From positions 1 to 64,000 of the forward strand of contig NZ_JAMYBK010000011.1 of NCBI RefSeq assembly GCF_024127895.1: DNA of 64,000 nt, written 5' to 3'. This document shows, piece after piece, positions 1-10,116 of the stretch. Both the position numbers and the translations under genes were made by a program. The notes under the pieces are model-generated. The model had not been told where the DNA came from. It was given only the letters and a program-made list of their open reading frames with translations, and did no database searches. Source of the DNA: Pseudomonas guariconensis. GTDB taxonomy: Bacteria > Pseudomonadota > Gammaproteobacteria > Pseudomonadales > Pseudomonadaceae. The number at the start of each line of letters is the position of its first letter. The first letter of the stretch is position 1.

Positions 1-55
1 CATCGCCGATGGTAGTGTGGGGTTTCCCCATGTGAGAGTAGGTCATCGTCAAGAT
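1..55 (+). rRNA. rrf: 5S ribosomal RNA, 3' end (partial)
   Basis: The first bases match the 3' half of a Pseudomonas 5S rRNA, including the GATGGTAGTGTGGGG helix and the terminal GTCATCGTCAAG segment that pairs with the missing 5' end. The 5' part lies outside the window. This places the window immediately downstream of an rRNA operon read on the plus strand. The exact 3' end is uncertain by a few bases. Confidence 0.93.
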
Positions 56-64
56 TCATTTCGC

Positions 65-100
65 AAAACCCCTATCTGCGCGAGCAGGTAGGGGTTTTGT
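65..100 (+). terminator. rho-independent terminator of the rRNA operon
   Basis: An A-rich arm AAAACCCCTATCTGC pairs with GCAGGTAGGGGTTTT (one wobble) and leaves a T-rich 3' tail. It starts ten bases after the 5S gene, the usual place for an rrn terminator. Confidence 0.88.
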
Positions 101-132
101 CTTTCTGGCGCTGGGCTGGGGATTGGCGGTGG

Positions 133-222
133 CCCCATCGCTGGCAAGCCAGCTCCCACAGGTACAGCGCAGACCTGCAAGCCAGCGCCATCCCTGTGGG
201 AGCCGGCTTGCCGGCGATGGGG
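133..222. repeat. REP doublet (two inverted REP elements)
   Basis: The segment 133-162 (CCATCGCTGGCAAGCCAGCT core) recurs in inverted, slightly diverged form at 193-222 (AGCCGGCTTGCCGGCGATGG core). This is the Pseudomonas REP type found between genes. Each unit can itself fold through GCTGGCAAGCCAGC. The rest of the stretch 101-362 holds no gene that I can support; a TAGAAT hexamer at 327-332 could be the -10 of the following operon. Confidence 0.8.
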
Positions 223-362
223 CGCGAAGCGGCCCCAAAGGCCAGCTCAGCCGCCACCCCTCCAACTTTGCCTATGCAAGCCTTTCGTTCAACCCGCCAG
301 GTGTCCCTTTCTTCGAGCCAGAACACTAGAATAGGGCCCACGTATCCATTCAGACCTTCGAT

Positions 363-1022
363 ATGCCCAATCCTGTCGATCCCGAAGCGCTGCCCCAATT
401 ACCGCTGGACGAACTCGTGGCCTGTCACGAATGCGACCTGCTGATGCGCAAGCCAGTGCTGCAGAATGACGAAAAGGCCCATTGCCCCCGCTGCGGCTAC
501 GAGCTCTACGCCCACCGCCATAACGTGGTCAATCGCAGCCTGGCGCTGGTGTTGACGGCCCTGCTGCTCTATGTGCCTGCCAACTTCCTGCCCATCATGC
601 AGTTGCACCTGCTCGGCCAGACCTCCGACGACACCGTCTGGAGTGGCGTCGTCGGCCTGTACAACTCGCAGATGCGCGGCGTCGCCGTGGTGGTGTTCCT
701 GTGCAGCATGGCCATCCCCTTGCTCAAGCTGCTGTGCCAACTGGTCGTGTTGCTGAGCATTCGCCTGAACATCGGACGCAGCCATGGCCTGCTGTTCTAC
801 CGCATCTATCACCACCTGCGTGACTGGGGCATGCTCGAGGTGTACTTCATGGGCGTCCTGGTGGCCATCGTCAAGTTGGTCGACCTGGCGGAGCTGACCA
901 TAGGCCTTGGCCTTTTCTGTTTCATCAGCCTGCTGCTGGTCCAGGTATGGCTGGAAGTGGTGATGTCGCCACACCAGATCTGGATCGCCCTGTCAGGGGA
1001 GGATATCCATGCGGGCGATTGA
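363..1022 (+). CDS. PqiA/LetA family membrane protein, first half-module
   Basis: A 219-residue paraquat-inducible protein A family (PF04403) protein. The N-terminus carries a rubredoxin-like zinc ribbon (CHECDLL near residues 20-26 and CPRCGYEL near 40-47), followed by about four hydrophobic segments starting near residue 58. In E. coli, PqiA and LetA are about 420-residue inner-membrane proteins with two such modules; they partner MCE-domain proteins that form tunnels for lipid transport across the periplasm. Here each module is its own gene. It overlaps the next gene by 14 bases, so the two are probably translationally coupled and work as a pair. Function in lipid trafficking is inferred from family and context. 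Confidence 0.9.
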   Translation: MPNPVDPEALPQLPLDELVACHECDLLMRKPVLQNDEKAHCPRCGYELYAHRHNVVNRSLALVLTALLLYVPANFLPIMQLHLLGQTSDDTVWSGVVGLYNSQMRGVAVVVFLCSMAIPLLKLLCQLVVLLSIRLNIGRSHGLLFYRIYHHLRDWGMLEVYFMGVLVAIVKLVDLAELTIGLGLFCFISLLLVQVWLEVVMSPHQIWIALSGEDIHAGD

Positions 1023-1632
1023 TGCAGGCATCCTGGTCTGCAATGAATGCCATGAGCTGAACCGGCAGGTGCCTGGCGGCGACTCTCAGACCTGCACCCG
1101 CTGCGGCGCCGTGGTCCATGCGCGCCGCCCCAACAGCATCGTGCGCACCTGGGCCCTGCTCATCACGGCCTCGATCCTCTACATCCCCGCCAACGTGCTG
1201 CCGATCATGACGGTGAGCGCCTTGGGCCAGGGCAGCCCGGACACCATCATGTCCGGCGTCATCACCTTGCTCAAGCACGGCATGTTGCCGATCGCCGCGG
1301 TGGTGTTCATCGCCAGCATCCTGGTGCCGACCTTCAAGCTGGTCGGCATCGGCCTGCTGCTCTACTCGGTGCAGCGTCACCAGCCCTTGTCGGCGCGGCA
1401 GAGGATCCTGATGTACCGCTTCATCGAATTCATCGGACGCTGGTCCATGCTGGATATTTTCGTCATCGCCATCCTCGTGGCGGTGGTGAATTTTGGCCGC
1501 ATCGCCAGTGTCGAAGCCAACCTGGGCGCCGTCGCCTTCGCCTCCGTGGTGATCTTGACGATGCTCGCAGCCTTAACTTTCGATCCCCGACTGATCTGGG
1601 ACAATACGGAGTCGGATGACGACCATGAGTGA
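1009..1632 (+). CDS. PqiA/LetA family membrane protein, second half-module
   Basis: A 207-residue protein of the same PF04403 family as the gene before it. It again has two CxxC pairs (CNECHEL near residue 11 and CTRCGAVV near 29) ahead of four hydrophobic segments. It begins inside the end of the previous gene after a GGGGAGG ribosome-binding site and overlaps the MCE gene downstream, so the three genes form one tight operon. The pair looks like a LetA/PqiA protein split into two chains, or conversely the two-module E. coli protein is a fusion of these. Confidence 0.9.
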   Translation: MRAIDAGILVCNECHELNRQVPGGDSQTCTRCGAVVHARRPNSIVRTWALLITASILYIPANVLPIMTVSALGQGSPDTIMSGVITLLKHGMLPIAAVVFIASILVPTFKLVGIGLLLYSVQRHQPLSARQRILMYRFIEFIGRWSMLDIFVIAILVAVVNFGRIASVEANLGAVAFASVVILTMLAALTFDPRLIWDNTESDDDHE

Positions 1633-3925
1633 CATGCCTACGGCTAAAACCCGCCCAGCTTCGAATTGGTCGGCCATCTGGATCCTGCCGCTGATCGCTT
1701 TGGTGATCGGTGGCTGGCTGGCCTGGCAGGCCTACCGTGACGCCGGTGTGGAGATCCAGGTCCGCTTCCTCACCGGCGAGGGCATCGTCGCCAACAAGAC
1801 CGAAGTCATCTACAAGGGCATGTCGGTCGGCAAGGTGAAGAGCCTGGTGCTCGATGTCGAAGGCGACGGCACCGGGGTTATCGCCACCGTCGAGATGAAC
1901 AAGGCTGCGGAGCCGCACCTGACCACCGGGACGCGCTTCTGGCTGGTCAAGCCGAGCGTCAGCCTGGCTGGCATCTCCGGCCTGGAAACCCTGGTATCGG
2001 GTAACTACATCGCCGTGAGCCCAGGCGAAGGCGAGAAGACCAAGCAGTTCACCGCCTTGTCGGAGGCGCCGCCGTTGTCCGACAGCGAGCCGGGCCTGCA
2101 CCTGACCCTCAAGGCTGATCGCCTCGGTTCGCTCAACCGCGACAGCCCTGTGTTCTACAAGCAAATCCAAGTCGGTCGGGTGAAGAGCTACCGCCTCTCC
2201 GAGGACCAGGACACAGTAGAGGTCAAGGTCTTCATCGAGCCGGCCTACGCCAACCTGGTGCGCAAGCACACGCGGTTCTGGAACGCCAGCGGCATCAGTA
2301 TCGACGCCGACCTGTCTGGTGTGAAGCTGCGCAGCGAATCCCTTGCCAGCATCGTCGCCGGCGGCATCGCCTTCGCCACGCCCGAGCACCGCAAGGACAG
2401 CCCGCCCACCGACCCGAGCCTACCGTTCCGCCTGTACGAGGATTTCGACGCCGCCCAGGCGGGGATCCGCGTCAAGGTCAAGCTGAGCGACTACGAGGGC
2501 CTGCAGGCCGGTCGTACGCCGGTCATGTACAAGGGGATCCAGGTCGGTTCGCTGAAGACCCTGAAGATCGAGGAAGACCTGTCCAGCGCCTCGGCCGAGC
2601 TGACCTTGGATCCGCTGGCCGAAGACTACCTGGTCGATGGCACCCAGTTCTGGGTGGTCAAGCCCTCCATCTCCCTGGCCGGCATCACCGGCCTGGAAGC
2701 CTTGGTGAAGGGCAACTACATCGCCATTCGTCCGGGCGAGAAGGGGGCCAGGCCGCAGCGTGAGTTCGAGGCGCGGGCAAAGGCGCCGCCGCTGGACCTC
2801 AAGGCCCCGGGTCTGCACATGGTGCTGTTCGCCGACACCCTCGGCTCCCTCGAAGTCGGCAGCCCGGTGACCTATCGCCAGGTCAAGGTCGGCAGTGTGC
2901 AGAGCTACCAGTTCGCCCGCGACAGCAAGCGTATCCTGATCGGGGTGCACATCGAGAAGGAGTATGCGAACCTGGTCAACGGCTCCACACGCTTCTGGAA
3001 CGCCAGCGGCATCACCCTCTCCGGCGGGTTGTCGGGGATCAAGATCAAGAGCGAGTCGCTGCAGACCCTCATGGCCGGTGGCATCGCCTTCGACACGCCC
3101 AGGGCCGACGTGCCCCTGAAGCGGCGCATTCCACGCTTTCGCCTGCACGAGAGCCAGGAGGCCGCCGATCGCGCCGGTACCCTCATCACCATCCGTGTCG
3201 ATCGCGCCGATGGCCTGAAGCCGGGCACCCCGATTCGCTTCCGCGGCCTGGACGTGGGCAGCATCGAGAGCGTCGACCTGACCGCGGACCTGCAGGCAGT
3301 CCTGCTCAGGGCACGCATCACCGCCGCGCAGGAGCGCATCGCCCGGGCCGGTACGCGCTTCTGGGTGGTCAAGCCGGCCTTCGGCCTGGTGCGTACCGAG
3401 AACCTCGATACCTTGGTGGGTGGCCAGTACCTGGAAGTCCAGCCGGCAGTGCAGGACAGGGGGCCGCAGCGTGATTTCATCGCTCTGCCCGAGGCCCCGG
3501 AAGCGGTCGCGCAGCAAGCCGGCCTGCCGCTGACGCTCAGCGCACCGCGCCGTGGCTCGATCAAGCCGGGCGTACCGGTGACCTATCGCGAGGTCACGGT
3601 GGGCAAGGTCACCGGCTTCGAGCTGGGGCAGACCGCCGACCGGGTGCTGATCCACATCCTCATCGAGCCTCGCTATGCGGCGTTGGTCCGGGGTGGCAGC
3701 CGGTTCTGGAACAGCAGCGGCTTCGGCTTCGACTGGGGGTTGTTCAAGGGCGCCACGGTGCGCACCGAGTCCCTGGAGACCTTGATCGACGGCGGCATTG
3801 CTTTCGCAACGCCCGATGGCGAGAAGATGGGTAACCCGGCACGCCCGCAGCAGACCTTTGCCTTGTTCGACAAGCCGGAGGATGAGTGGCTGCAGTGGGC
3901 ACCGAAGATCCAGATCGCGAAGTGA
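1616..3925 (+). CDS. MCE-domain lipid transport protein (PqiB/LetB-like, six MCE repeats)
   Basis: A 769-residue protein with one N-terminal transmembrane anchor (WSAIWILPLIALVIGGWLAW, about residues 18-37) and a long periplasmic part. I count six MCE/MlaD repeats by their conserved YKGxxVGxV-type turns, near residues 65, 180, 300, 415, 535 and 650. E. coli PqiB has three and LetB seven, so this is an intermediate-length tunnel. MCE proteins hexamerise and bridge inner and outer membranes for lipid movement. An internal ATG nine bases downstream (1625, MSDMPTAK) is an equally plausible start. Partners are the two PqiA-like proteins just upstream. Confidence 0.92.
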   Translation: MTTMSDMPTAKTRPASNWSAIWILPLIALVIGGWLAWQAYRDAGVEIQVRFLTGEGIVANKTEVIYKGMSVGKVKSLVLDVEGDGTGVIATVEMNKAAEPHLTTGTRFWLVKPSVSLAGISGLETLVSGNYIAVSPGEGEKTKQFTALSEAPPLSDSEPGLHLTLKADRLGSLNRDSPVFYKQIQVGRVKSYRLSEDQDTVEVKVFIEPAYANLVRKHTRFWNASGISIDADLSGVKLRSESLASIVAGGIAFATPEHRKDSPPTDPSLPFRLYEDFDAAQAGIRVKVKLSDYEGLQAGRTPVMYKGIQVGSLKTLKIEEDLSSASAELTLDPLAEDYLVDGTQFWVVKPSISLAGITGLEALVKGNYIAIRPGEKGARPQREFEARAKAPPLDLKAPGLHMVLFADTLGSLEVGSPVTYRQVKVGSVQSYQFARDSKRILIGVHIEKEYANLVNGSTRFWNASGITLSGGLSGIKIKSESLQTLMAGGIAFDTPRADVPLKRRIPRFRLHESQEAADRAGTLITIRVDRADGLKPGTPIRFRGLDVGSIESVDLTADLQAVLLRARITAAQERIARAGTRFWVVKPAFGLVRTENLDTLVGGQYLEVQPAVQDRGPQRDFIALPEAPEAVAQQAGLPLTLSAPRRGSIKPGVPVTYREVTVGKVTGFELGQTADRVLIHILIEPRYAALVRGGSRFWNSSGFGFDWGLFKGATVRTESLETLIDGGIAFATPDGEKMGNPARPQQTFALFDKPEDEWLQWAPKIQIAK

Positions 3926-3956
3926 GGCTGGCCGGTCAGGTAGGGGTTGTAAGCCT

Positions 3957-4061
3957 GGGGCTGCTTTGCAGCCCATCGCCGGCTCCCGCAGGGTGCGAGT
4001 CGACCGCAAATGACGCGGTTTACAGGGGCCCTGTGTGCGTAGGCTTGCCGGCGAACAGGCC
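3957..4061. repeat. composite repeat: GC hairpin plus REP doublet (copy A)
   Basis: A GGGGCTGC-TTT-GCAGCCC hairpin is followed by a REP half (CATCGCCGGCTCCCGCAGG), a spacer containing GAGTCGACCGCAAATGACG, and an inverted REP half (GGCTTGCCGGCGA). The same arrangement, including the GTCGAC...AAATGA spacer, returns near 51.1 kb and 57.3 kb. It fills the gap between the MCE gene and rpsT. Confidence 0.75.
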
Positions 4062-4109
4062 AGCTTAGGCACCCGTTATCGATGGCAATGAACACAAATC
4101 ACAGGCAAC

Positions 4110-4137
4110 AAAAAACCGACCCTAGGGTCGGTTTTTC
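4110..4137. terminator. bidirectional terminator downstream of rpsT
   Basis: A near-perfect palindrome AAAAACCGACCCTAGGGTCGGTTTTT has A-rich and T-rich flanks on both strands. It can stop rpsT transcription on the minus strand, and on the plus strand any read-through from the MCE operon. Confidence 0.9.
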
Positions 4138-4151
4138 GACAAGCGTGTCGC

Positions 4152-4430
4152 TTAGGCAGCTGCAGCTTCTTTCAGCGCCTTGATGTGGCCATTCAGACGG
4201 CCTTTGTGGCGAGCAGCCTTGTTCTTGTGGATGATGCCCTTGTCGGCCATACGGTCGATTACAGGCACAGCCAGAATGTAGGCGGCTTGCGCTTTTTCGG
4301 CGTCTTTTGCGTCGATGGCCTTGACTACATTCTTGATGTAGGTACGGACCATGGAACGCAGGCTGGCGTTGTGGCTGCGACGCTTCTCAGCCTGTTTTGC
4401 ACGTTTCTTGGCGGAAGGTGTGTTGGCCAC
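4152..4430 (-). CDS. rpsT: 30S ribosomal protein S20
   Basis: A 92-residue, very Lys/Ala-rich protein beginning [18 protein letters not shown], the hallmark of bacterial S20, which binds 16S rRNA early in small-subunit assembly. The start codon is GTG, about six bases after a GAGGAG ribosome-binding site. E. coli rpsT also uses a weak start (UUG), and there S20 represses its own translation, so a weak initiator may be a conserved regulatory trait here. It is divergent from murJ, a common arrangement in gammaproteobacteria. Confidence 0.97.
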   Translation of the reverse strand: MANTPSAKKRAKQAEKRRSHNASLRSMVRTYIKNVVKAIDAKDAEKAQAAYILAVPVIDRMADKGIIHKNKAARHKGRLNGHIKALKEAAAA

Positions 4431-4680
4431 CGTCGAGCTCCTCGAAAGACTTTAGGTAAATAGCAAACAAAATAGGCCGCGAATCATGCCGATCAGTCGA
4501 GCGGATGTCAAGGCCACTTGCAGGGTTCCGCCGAGTGGAGCGCAAGCGCGAAGGAATGATTCCTTTCTGCGCAGCGACCTGTAAACTCGGGAGTTTTGGC
4601 TTGCCCTGCATAGACGCGCAAGTATCGCATATTCGCGCGCCTTCTGGCAGCGCTCTCCGTCCCAGGCGTGAAACTTTTCG

Positions 4681-6219
4681 ATGAACCTGCTCAAATCCCT
4701 GGCCGCGGTCAGCTCCATCACCATGATTTCCCGGGTGCTGGGGTTCGTCCGCGATACCATCCTGGCGCGGGTGTTCGGTGCCGGCATCGCCACCGACGCC
4801 TTCTTCATCGCCTTCAAACTGCCCAACCTGCTGCGCCGGATCTTCGCCGAAGGCGCCTTTTCCCAGGCCTTCGTGCCGATCCTGGCCGAATACAAGACCC
4901 AGCAGGGCGAGGAGGCGACCCGAACCTTCATCGCCTATGTCAGCGGCTTGCTGACCCTGTCCCTGGCCTTGGTCACCGCCCTGGGTATCCTCGCCGCGCC
5001 CTGGGTGGTCTGGGTCACCGCGCCCGGTTTCGTCGACAGCGCCGAGAAATACGAGCTGACCACCGCGCTGCTGCGGGTGACCTTTCCTTATATATTGCTG
5101 ATCTCGCTGTCCTCGCTGGTCGGGGCAATCCTCAATACCTGGAACCGCTTCTCGGTTCCGGCGTTCACGCCGACCCTGCTGAACGTGGCGATGATCGCCT
5201 TCGCCGTGCTGCTGACCCCGTACTTCGACCCGCCGATCATGGCCCTGGCCTGGGGCGTGCTGGCCGGCGGCCTGGCGCAACTGCTGTACCAACTGCCCGC
5301 GCTGAAGAAGATCGGCATGCTCGTGCTGCCGCGCCTGAACCTGCGCGACACCGGCGTCTGGCGGGTACTCAAGCAGATGCTGCCGGCGATCCTCGGGGTA
5401 TCCGTCAGCCAGATCTCGCTGATCATCAACACCGTCTTCGCCTCGTTCCTGGTAGCCGGGTCGGTCTCCTGGATGTACTACGCCGATCGCCTGATGGAGC
5501 TGCCTTCGGGCGTGCTGGGCGTGGCCCTGGGCACGATACTGCTGCCGACCCTGGCCAAGACCTACGCCAACCGTGACCGCCAGGAGTACTCGCGGATCCT
5601 CGACTGGGGCCTGCGCCTGTGCTTCCTGCTGGTGCTGCCCTGCACCCTGGCCCTGGCGATCCTCGCCGAGCCGCTGACCGTGGCGCTGTTCCAGTACGGC
5701 AAGTTCACCGCCTTCGACGCCGCCATGACCCAGCGGGCGCTGATCGCCTATTCCGTCGGCCTGCTGGCGATCATCCTGGTCAAGGTGCTGGCCCCCGGCT
5801 TCTATGCGCAGCAGAATATCCGCACGCCGGTGAAGATCGCGATCTTCACCTTGGTCTGCACCCAGCTGTTCAACCTGGCCTTGATCGGCCCGCTCAAGCA
5901 TGCCGGCCTTGCCCTGGCGATCAGCCTCGGCGCCTGCCTCAACGCAGGCCTGTTGTACTGGAAACTGCGCAGCCAGCAGTTGTTCCAGCCACAGCCGGGC
6001 TGGCCCCTGTTCCTGGCCAAGCTGGTCCTGGCGGTGTTGCTGATGTCGGCGGTGCTGCTGGTGGGGATGCACTACATGCCCGCCTGGGCGCAGGGCAACA
6101 TGCCCGAGCGCTTCCTGCGCCTGGGCGGGTTGATCCTGGCAGGCGTGCTGACCTATTTCGGCTGCCTGTTCCTGTGCGGTTTCCGCCCGCGGCACTTCGC
6201 CCGCAAGGCCTTGCACTGA
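4681..6219 (+). CDS. murJ: lipid II flippase MurJ
   Basis: A 512-residue polytopic membrane protein of the MOP exporter superfamily. It moves lipid II across the inner membrane for peptidoglycan synthesis. The N-terminus ([25 protein letters not shown]) and the [38 protein letters not shown] region are typical MurJ signatures, and the length matches E. coli MurJ (511 residues). Fourteen membrane segments are expected for the family, and hydrophobic stretches run through the whole chain. No strong ribosome-binding site precedes the ATG. It is followed by ribF and ileS, the conserved gene order in Pseudomonas. Confidence 0.96.
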   Translation: MNLLKSLAAVSSITMISRVLGFVRDTILARVFGAGIATDAFFIAFKLPNLLRRIFAEGAFSQAFVPILAEYKTQQGEEATRTFIAYVSGLLTLSLALVTALGILAAPWVVWVTAPGFVDSAEKYELTTALLRVTFPYILLISLSSLVGAILNTWNRFSVPAFTPTLLNVAMIAFAVLLTPYFDPPIMALAWGVLAGGLAQLLYQLPALKKIGMLVLPRLNLRDTGVWRVLKQMLPAILGVSVSQISLIINTVFASFLVAGSVSWMYYADRLMELPSGVLGVALGTILLPTLAKTYANRDRQEYSRILDWGLRLCFLLVLPCTLALAILAEPLTVALFQYGKFTAFDAAMTQRALIAYSVGLLAIILVKVLAPGFYAQQNIRTPVKIAIFTLVCTQLFNLALIGPLKHAGLALAISLGACLNAGLLYWKLRSQQLFQPQPGWPLFLAKLVLAVLLMSAVLLVGMHYMPAWAQGNMPERFLRLGGLILAGVLTYFGCLFLCGFRPRHFARKALH

Positions 6220-6303
6220 GGCGAGGAGCGGGCCAGGCGTCGGTTTTTCGCATTCCACGCCCCACTGTGGCGCTGCTGCCTGTCACCGGCGCCCGGGTGT
6301 GGT

Positions 6304-6309
6304 TATAAT
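6304..6309 (+). promoter_or_regulatory. TATAAT -10 element ahead of ribF
   Basis: A perfect TATAAT lies 29 bases upstream of the preferred ribF ATG (6338), in the gap after murJ. The -35 region 17 bases upstream is poor (TGTCAC). It suggests an internal promoter for the ribF-ileS-lspA-fkpB-ispH operon and argues against the upstream in-frame starts at 6299 and 6320. Confidence 0.5.
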
Positions 6310-6337
6310 CGGCCACTTTATGAGCAAGAAGCGCGTT

Positions 6338-7288
6338 ATGCAGCTGGTTCGAGGACTTCACAACCTGCGCCCCGAGCACCGGGGCTGTGTCGCCACCATT
6401 GGCAACTTCGACGGGGTTCACCGGGGCCACCAGGCGATCCTGGGGCGCCTGCGCGAACGTGGGCAGGAACTTGGCCTGCCGACCTGCGTGGTGATCTTCG
6501 AGCCGCAGCCGCGCGAGTACTTCGCCCCCGATACCGCCCCCGCCCGCCTGGCCCGCCTGCGCGACAAGATCGAGCTGCTCGCCGCCGAGGGCATCGACCG
6601 GGTGCTGTGCCTGGCCTTCAACCAGCGCCTGAGCAAGCTCGGCGCCGATGAATTCGTCGAGACCATCCTGGTCGACGGCCTGGGCGTGCGTCACCTGGAG
6701 GTCGGCGACGATTTCCGCTTCGGCTGCGACCGCTCTGGCGACTTCGCCTTCCTGGTCGAGGCCGGGCGCCAGCATGGCTTCACCGTCGAGGCCGCCAATA
6801 CCGTCGAGCGGGACGGCCTGCGGGTCAGCAGCACCGAAGTGCGCAATGCCCTGGCCAACGCCGACTTCGTGCTGGCCGAGCACCTGCTGGGCCGCCCCTA
6901 TTGCATCAGCGGCCGGGTGCTGCACGGCCAGAAGCTGGCCCGCCAGCTCGGCACGCCGACCGCCAATATCCAGCTCAAGCGCCGCCGCGTGCCGCTGAGC
7001 GGGGTCTACCTGACCAGCGCCGAGATCGATGGCCAGGTCTGGCCAGGTGTCGCCAACATCGGGGTACGGCCCACCGTCGCCGGTGACGGGCGCCCCCATC
7101 TGGAGATTCACCTCCTGGATTTCGCCGGCGACCTGTATGGCCGGCGCCTGACGGTGGAGTTCCACCACAAGCTGCGCGAGGAGCAGCGATTCGCCTCCCT
7201 GGAGGCGCTGAAGTCGGCGATCGACGCGGACATCGCCGCCGCACGTGCCCACTGGCACGCTCAACCGCTAACGAAGAGCCTGAAATGA
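6338..7288 (+). CDS. ribF: bifunctional riboflavin kinase / FAD synthetase
   Basis: A 316-residue enzyme that phosphorylates riboflavin to FMN and adenylylates FMN to FAD. The N-terminal nucleotidyltransferase domain shows [11 protein letters not shown] near residue 20; the C-terminal flavokinase domain shows the GTPTANI motif near residue 206. I start at the ATG giving [16 protein letters not shown], which matches family N-termini; an in-frame ATG at 6320 and one at 6299 would add 6 or 13 residues, the latter overlapping the -10 element. The stop overlaps the ileS start in an ATGA junction. Confidence 0.96.
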   Translation: MQLVRGLHNLRPEHRGCVATIGNFDGVHRGHQAILGRLRERGQELGLPTCVVIFEPQPREYFAPDTAPARLARLRDKIELLAAEGIDRVLCLAFNQRLSKLGADEFVETILVDGLGVRHLEVGDDFRFGCDRSGDFAFLVEAGRQHGFTVEAANTVERDGLRVSSTEVRNALANADFVLAEHLLGRPYCISGRVLHGQKLARQLGTPTANIQLKRRRVPLSGVYLTSAEIDGQVWPGVANIGVRPTVAGDGRPHLEIHLLDFAGDLYGRRLTVEFHHKLREEQRFASLEALKSAIDADIAAARAHWHAQPLTKSLK

Positions 7289-10116
7289 CCGACTACAAAG
7301 CCACGCTAAACCTTCCGGACACCGCCTTCCCGATGAAGGCCGGCCTGCCTCAGCGCGAACCGCAGATCCTGCAGCGCTGGGACAGCATTGGCCTGTACCA
7401 GAAGCTGCGCGAGATTGGCAAGGACCGTCCGAAGTTCGTCCTGCACGACGGCCCGCCCTATGCCAACGGCAAGATCCACATCGGTCATGCGCTGAACAAG
7501 ATCCTCAAGGACATGATCGTCCGCTCCAAGACCTTGTCGGGCTTCGACGCGCCCTACGTGCCGGGTTGGGACTGCCACGGCCTGCCGATCGAGCACAAGG
7601 TCGAGGTCACCCACGGCAAGCACCTGTCCCCGGACCAGACCCGCGAGCTGTGCCGCGCCTACGCCGCCGAGCAGATCGAAGGGCAGAAGACCGAGTTCAT
7701 CCGCCTGGGCGTGCTGGGTGACTGGGACAACCCCTACAAGACCATGAACTTCGCCAACGAGGCCGGCGAGATCCGCGCCCTGGCCGAAATGGTCAAGCAA
7801 GGCTTCGTGTTCAAGGGCCTCAAGCCCGTGAACTGGTGCTTCGACTGCGGCTCGGCCCTGGCCGAGGCCGAGGTCGAGTACGCCGACAAGAAATCCCAGA
7901 CCATCGACGTGGCCTTCGAGGTCGTCGATGCCGACAAGCTGGCCGCTGCCTTCGGCCTGGCGAGCCTGGCCAAGCCGGCCGCCATCGTGATCTGGACCAC
8001 CACCCCTTGGACCATCCCGGCCAACCAGGCGCTGAACATCCATCCGGAGTTCAACTACGCCCTGGTCGATACCGGCGAGCGCCTGCTGGTGCTGGCCGAG
8101 GAACTGGTCGAGTCGTGCCTCGGGCGCTATGGCCTGGAAGGTTCGGTGATCGCCACCGCGCCGGGCTCGGCGCTGGAGCTGATCAACTTCCGCCACCCGT
8201 TCTACGACCGCCTGTCGCCGATCTACCTGGCCGACTACGTCGAGCTGGGCGCCGGTACCGGCGTGGTGCACTCGTCGCCAGCCTACGGCGAGGATGACTT
8301 CGTCACCTGCAAGCGCTACGGCATGCTCAACGACGACATCCTCACCCCGGTGCAGAGCAACGGCGTGTACGTGCCGTCGCTGGAATTCTTCGGCGGCCAG
8401 TTCATCTGGAAGGCCAACCCGGCCATCGTCGAGAAGCTGCGCGAAGTCGGCGCGCTGATGCACACCGAGACCATCAGCCACAGCTACATGCATTGCTGGC
8501 GCCACAAGACCCCACTGATCTACCGTGCCACCGCCCAGTGGTTCGTCGGCATGGACCGCCAGCCCAACAGCGGCGATACCCTGCGCGAGCGCGCCCTCAA
8601 GGCCATCGAAGAAACCAAGTTCGTGCCGTCCTGGGGCCAGGCGCGTCTGCACGCGATGATCGCCAACCGTCCCGACTGGTGCATCTCGCGTCAGCGCAAC
8701 TGGGGCGTGCCGATCCCGTTCTTCCTCGACAAGCAGACCGGCGAGCTGCACCCACGCACCGTCGAGCTGATGGAGGAAGTGGCCAAGCGCGTCGAGCAGG
8801 AAGGCATCGAGGCCTGGTTCAAGCTGGACGCCGCCGAGCTGCTCGGTGATGAAGCCGCCCAGTACGACAAGATCACCGATACCCTGGACGTCTGGTTTGA
8901 CTCCGGCACCACCCACTGGCATGTGCTGCGCGGCTCCCATGACATCGGCCACGCCACCGGACCGCGCGCCGATCTGTACCTGGAAGGTTCCGACCAGCAC
9001 CGTGGCTGGTTCCATTCCTCGCTGTTGACCGGCTGCGCCATCGACAACCACGCGCCGTACCGCGAACTGCTGACCCACGGCTTCACCGTGGACGAGAGCG
9101 GCCGCAAGATGTCCAAGTCGCTGGGCAACACCATCGAGCCGCAGAAGGTCAACGACACCCTGGGTGCCGACATCCTGCGCCTGTGGGTCGCCGCCACCGA
9201 CTATTCCGGCGAGATGGCCGTGTCCGAGCAGATCCTGCAGCGCAGTGCCGACGCCTACCGCCGTATCCGCAACACCGCGCGCTTCTTGCTCTCCAACCTG
9301 ACCGGCTTCGACCCGGCCCGTGACCTGCTGCCGGCCGAAGAGATGCTGGCGCTGGACCGTTGGGCGGTCGACCGTACCCTGCTGCTGCAGCGCGAGCTGC
9401 AAGAGCACTACGGCGAGTACCGCTTCTGGAACGTCTATTCCAAGGTGCACAACTTCTGCGTCCAGGAGCTGGGCGGCTTCTACCTCGACATCATCAAGGA
9501 CCGTCAGTACACCACTGGTGCCAACAGCGTCGCCCGCCGCTCCTGCCAGACCGCGCTGTACCACATCAGCGAGGCCCTGGTGCGCTGGATCGCGCCGATC
9601 CTGGCGTTCACCGCCGACGAGATCTGGCAGTACCTGCCAGGCGAGCGCAACGAGTCGGTCATGCTCAACACCTGGTACGAAGGCCTGGCCGAGCTGCCCG
9701 AAGGCTTCGAGCTGGATCGCACCTACTGGGATCGCGTCATGGCGGTCAAGGCGGCGGTCAACAAGGAGCTGGAGAACCAGCGCGCGGCCAAGGCCATCGG
9801 CGGCAACCTGCAGGCCGAGGTGACCCTGTTCGCCGAGCAAGGGCTCAGCGCTGACCTGGCCAAGCTGGGCGACGAGCTGCGCTTCGTGCTGATCACCTCC
9901 GCCGCCAGCGTGGTGCCGTTCGTCCAGGCGCCGGCCGATGCCGTGACAACCGAGGTCGAAGGCCTCAAGCTGAAAGTCGTCAAGTCCGGCCATGCCAAGT
10001 GCGGCCGCTGCTGGCACTTCCGCGCCGACGTCGGCAGCCATCCGGAGTACCCGGAGATCTGTGGCCGTTGCGTAGACAACATCAGCGGTTCCGGCGAGGT
10101 GCGTCACTATGCCTAA
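7285..10116 (+). CDS. ileS: isoleucyl-tRNA synthetase
   Basis: A 943-residue class I aminoacyl-tRNA synthetase. HIGH is at residues 65-68 (GKIHIGHAL) and KMSKS at about 608-612 ([10 protein letters not shown]), with the editing CP1 insertion between them ([15 protein letters not shown]). A C-terminal zinc finger is visible as [12 protein letters not shown]...CGRCVDN. It charges tRNA-Ile in the cytoplasm. It is linked by a four-base overlap to ribF and an eight-base overlap to lspA. The ileS-lspA pairing is conserved in proteobacteria. Confidence 0.98.
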   Translation: MTDYKATLNLPDTAFPMKAGLPQREPQILQRWDSIGLYQKLREIGKDRPKFVLHDGPPYANGKIHIGHALNKILKDMIVRSKTLSGFDAPYVPGWDCHGLPIEHKVEVTHGKHLSPDQTRELCRAYAAEQIEGQKTEFIRLGVLGDWDNPYKTMNFANEAGEIRALAEMVKQGFVFKGLKPVNWCFDCGSALAEAEVEYADKKSQTIDVAFEVVDADKLAAAFGLASLAKPAAIVIWTTTPWTIPANQALNIHPEFNYALVDTGERLLVLAEELVESCLGRYGLEGSVIATAPGSALELINFRHPFYDRLSPIYLADYVELGAGTGVVHSSPAYGEDDFVTCKRYGMLNDDILTPVQSNGVYVPSLEFFGGQFIWKANPAIVEKLREVGALMHTETISHSYMHCWRHKTPLIYRATAQWFVGMDRQPNSGDTLRERALKAIEETKFVPSWGQARLHAMIANRPDWCISRQRNWGVPIPFFLDKQTGELHPRTVELMEEVAKRVEQEGIEAWFKLDAAELLGDEAAQYDKITDTLDVWFDSGTTHWHVLRGSHDIGHATGPRADLYLEGSDQHRGWFHSSLLTGCAIDNHAPYRELLTHGFTVDESGRKMSKSLGNTIEPQKVNDTLGADILRLWVAATDYSGEMAVSEQILQRSADAYRRIRNTARFLLSNLTGFDPARDLLPAEEMLALDRWAVDRTLLLQRELQEHYGEYRFWNVYSKVHNFCVQELGGFYLDIIKDRQYTTGANSVARRSCQTALYHISEALVRWIAPILAFTADEIWQYLPGERNESVMLNTWYEGLAELPEGFELDRTYWDRVMAVKAAVNKELENQRAAKAIGGNLQAEVTLFAEQGLSADLAKLGDELRFVLITSAASVVPFVQAPADAVTTEVEGLKLKVVKSGHAKCGRCWHFRADVGSHPEYPEICGRCVDNISGSGEVRHYA

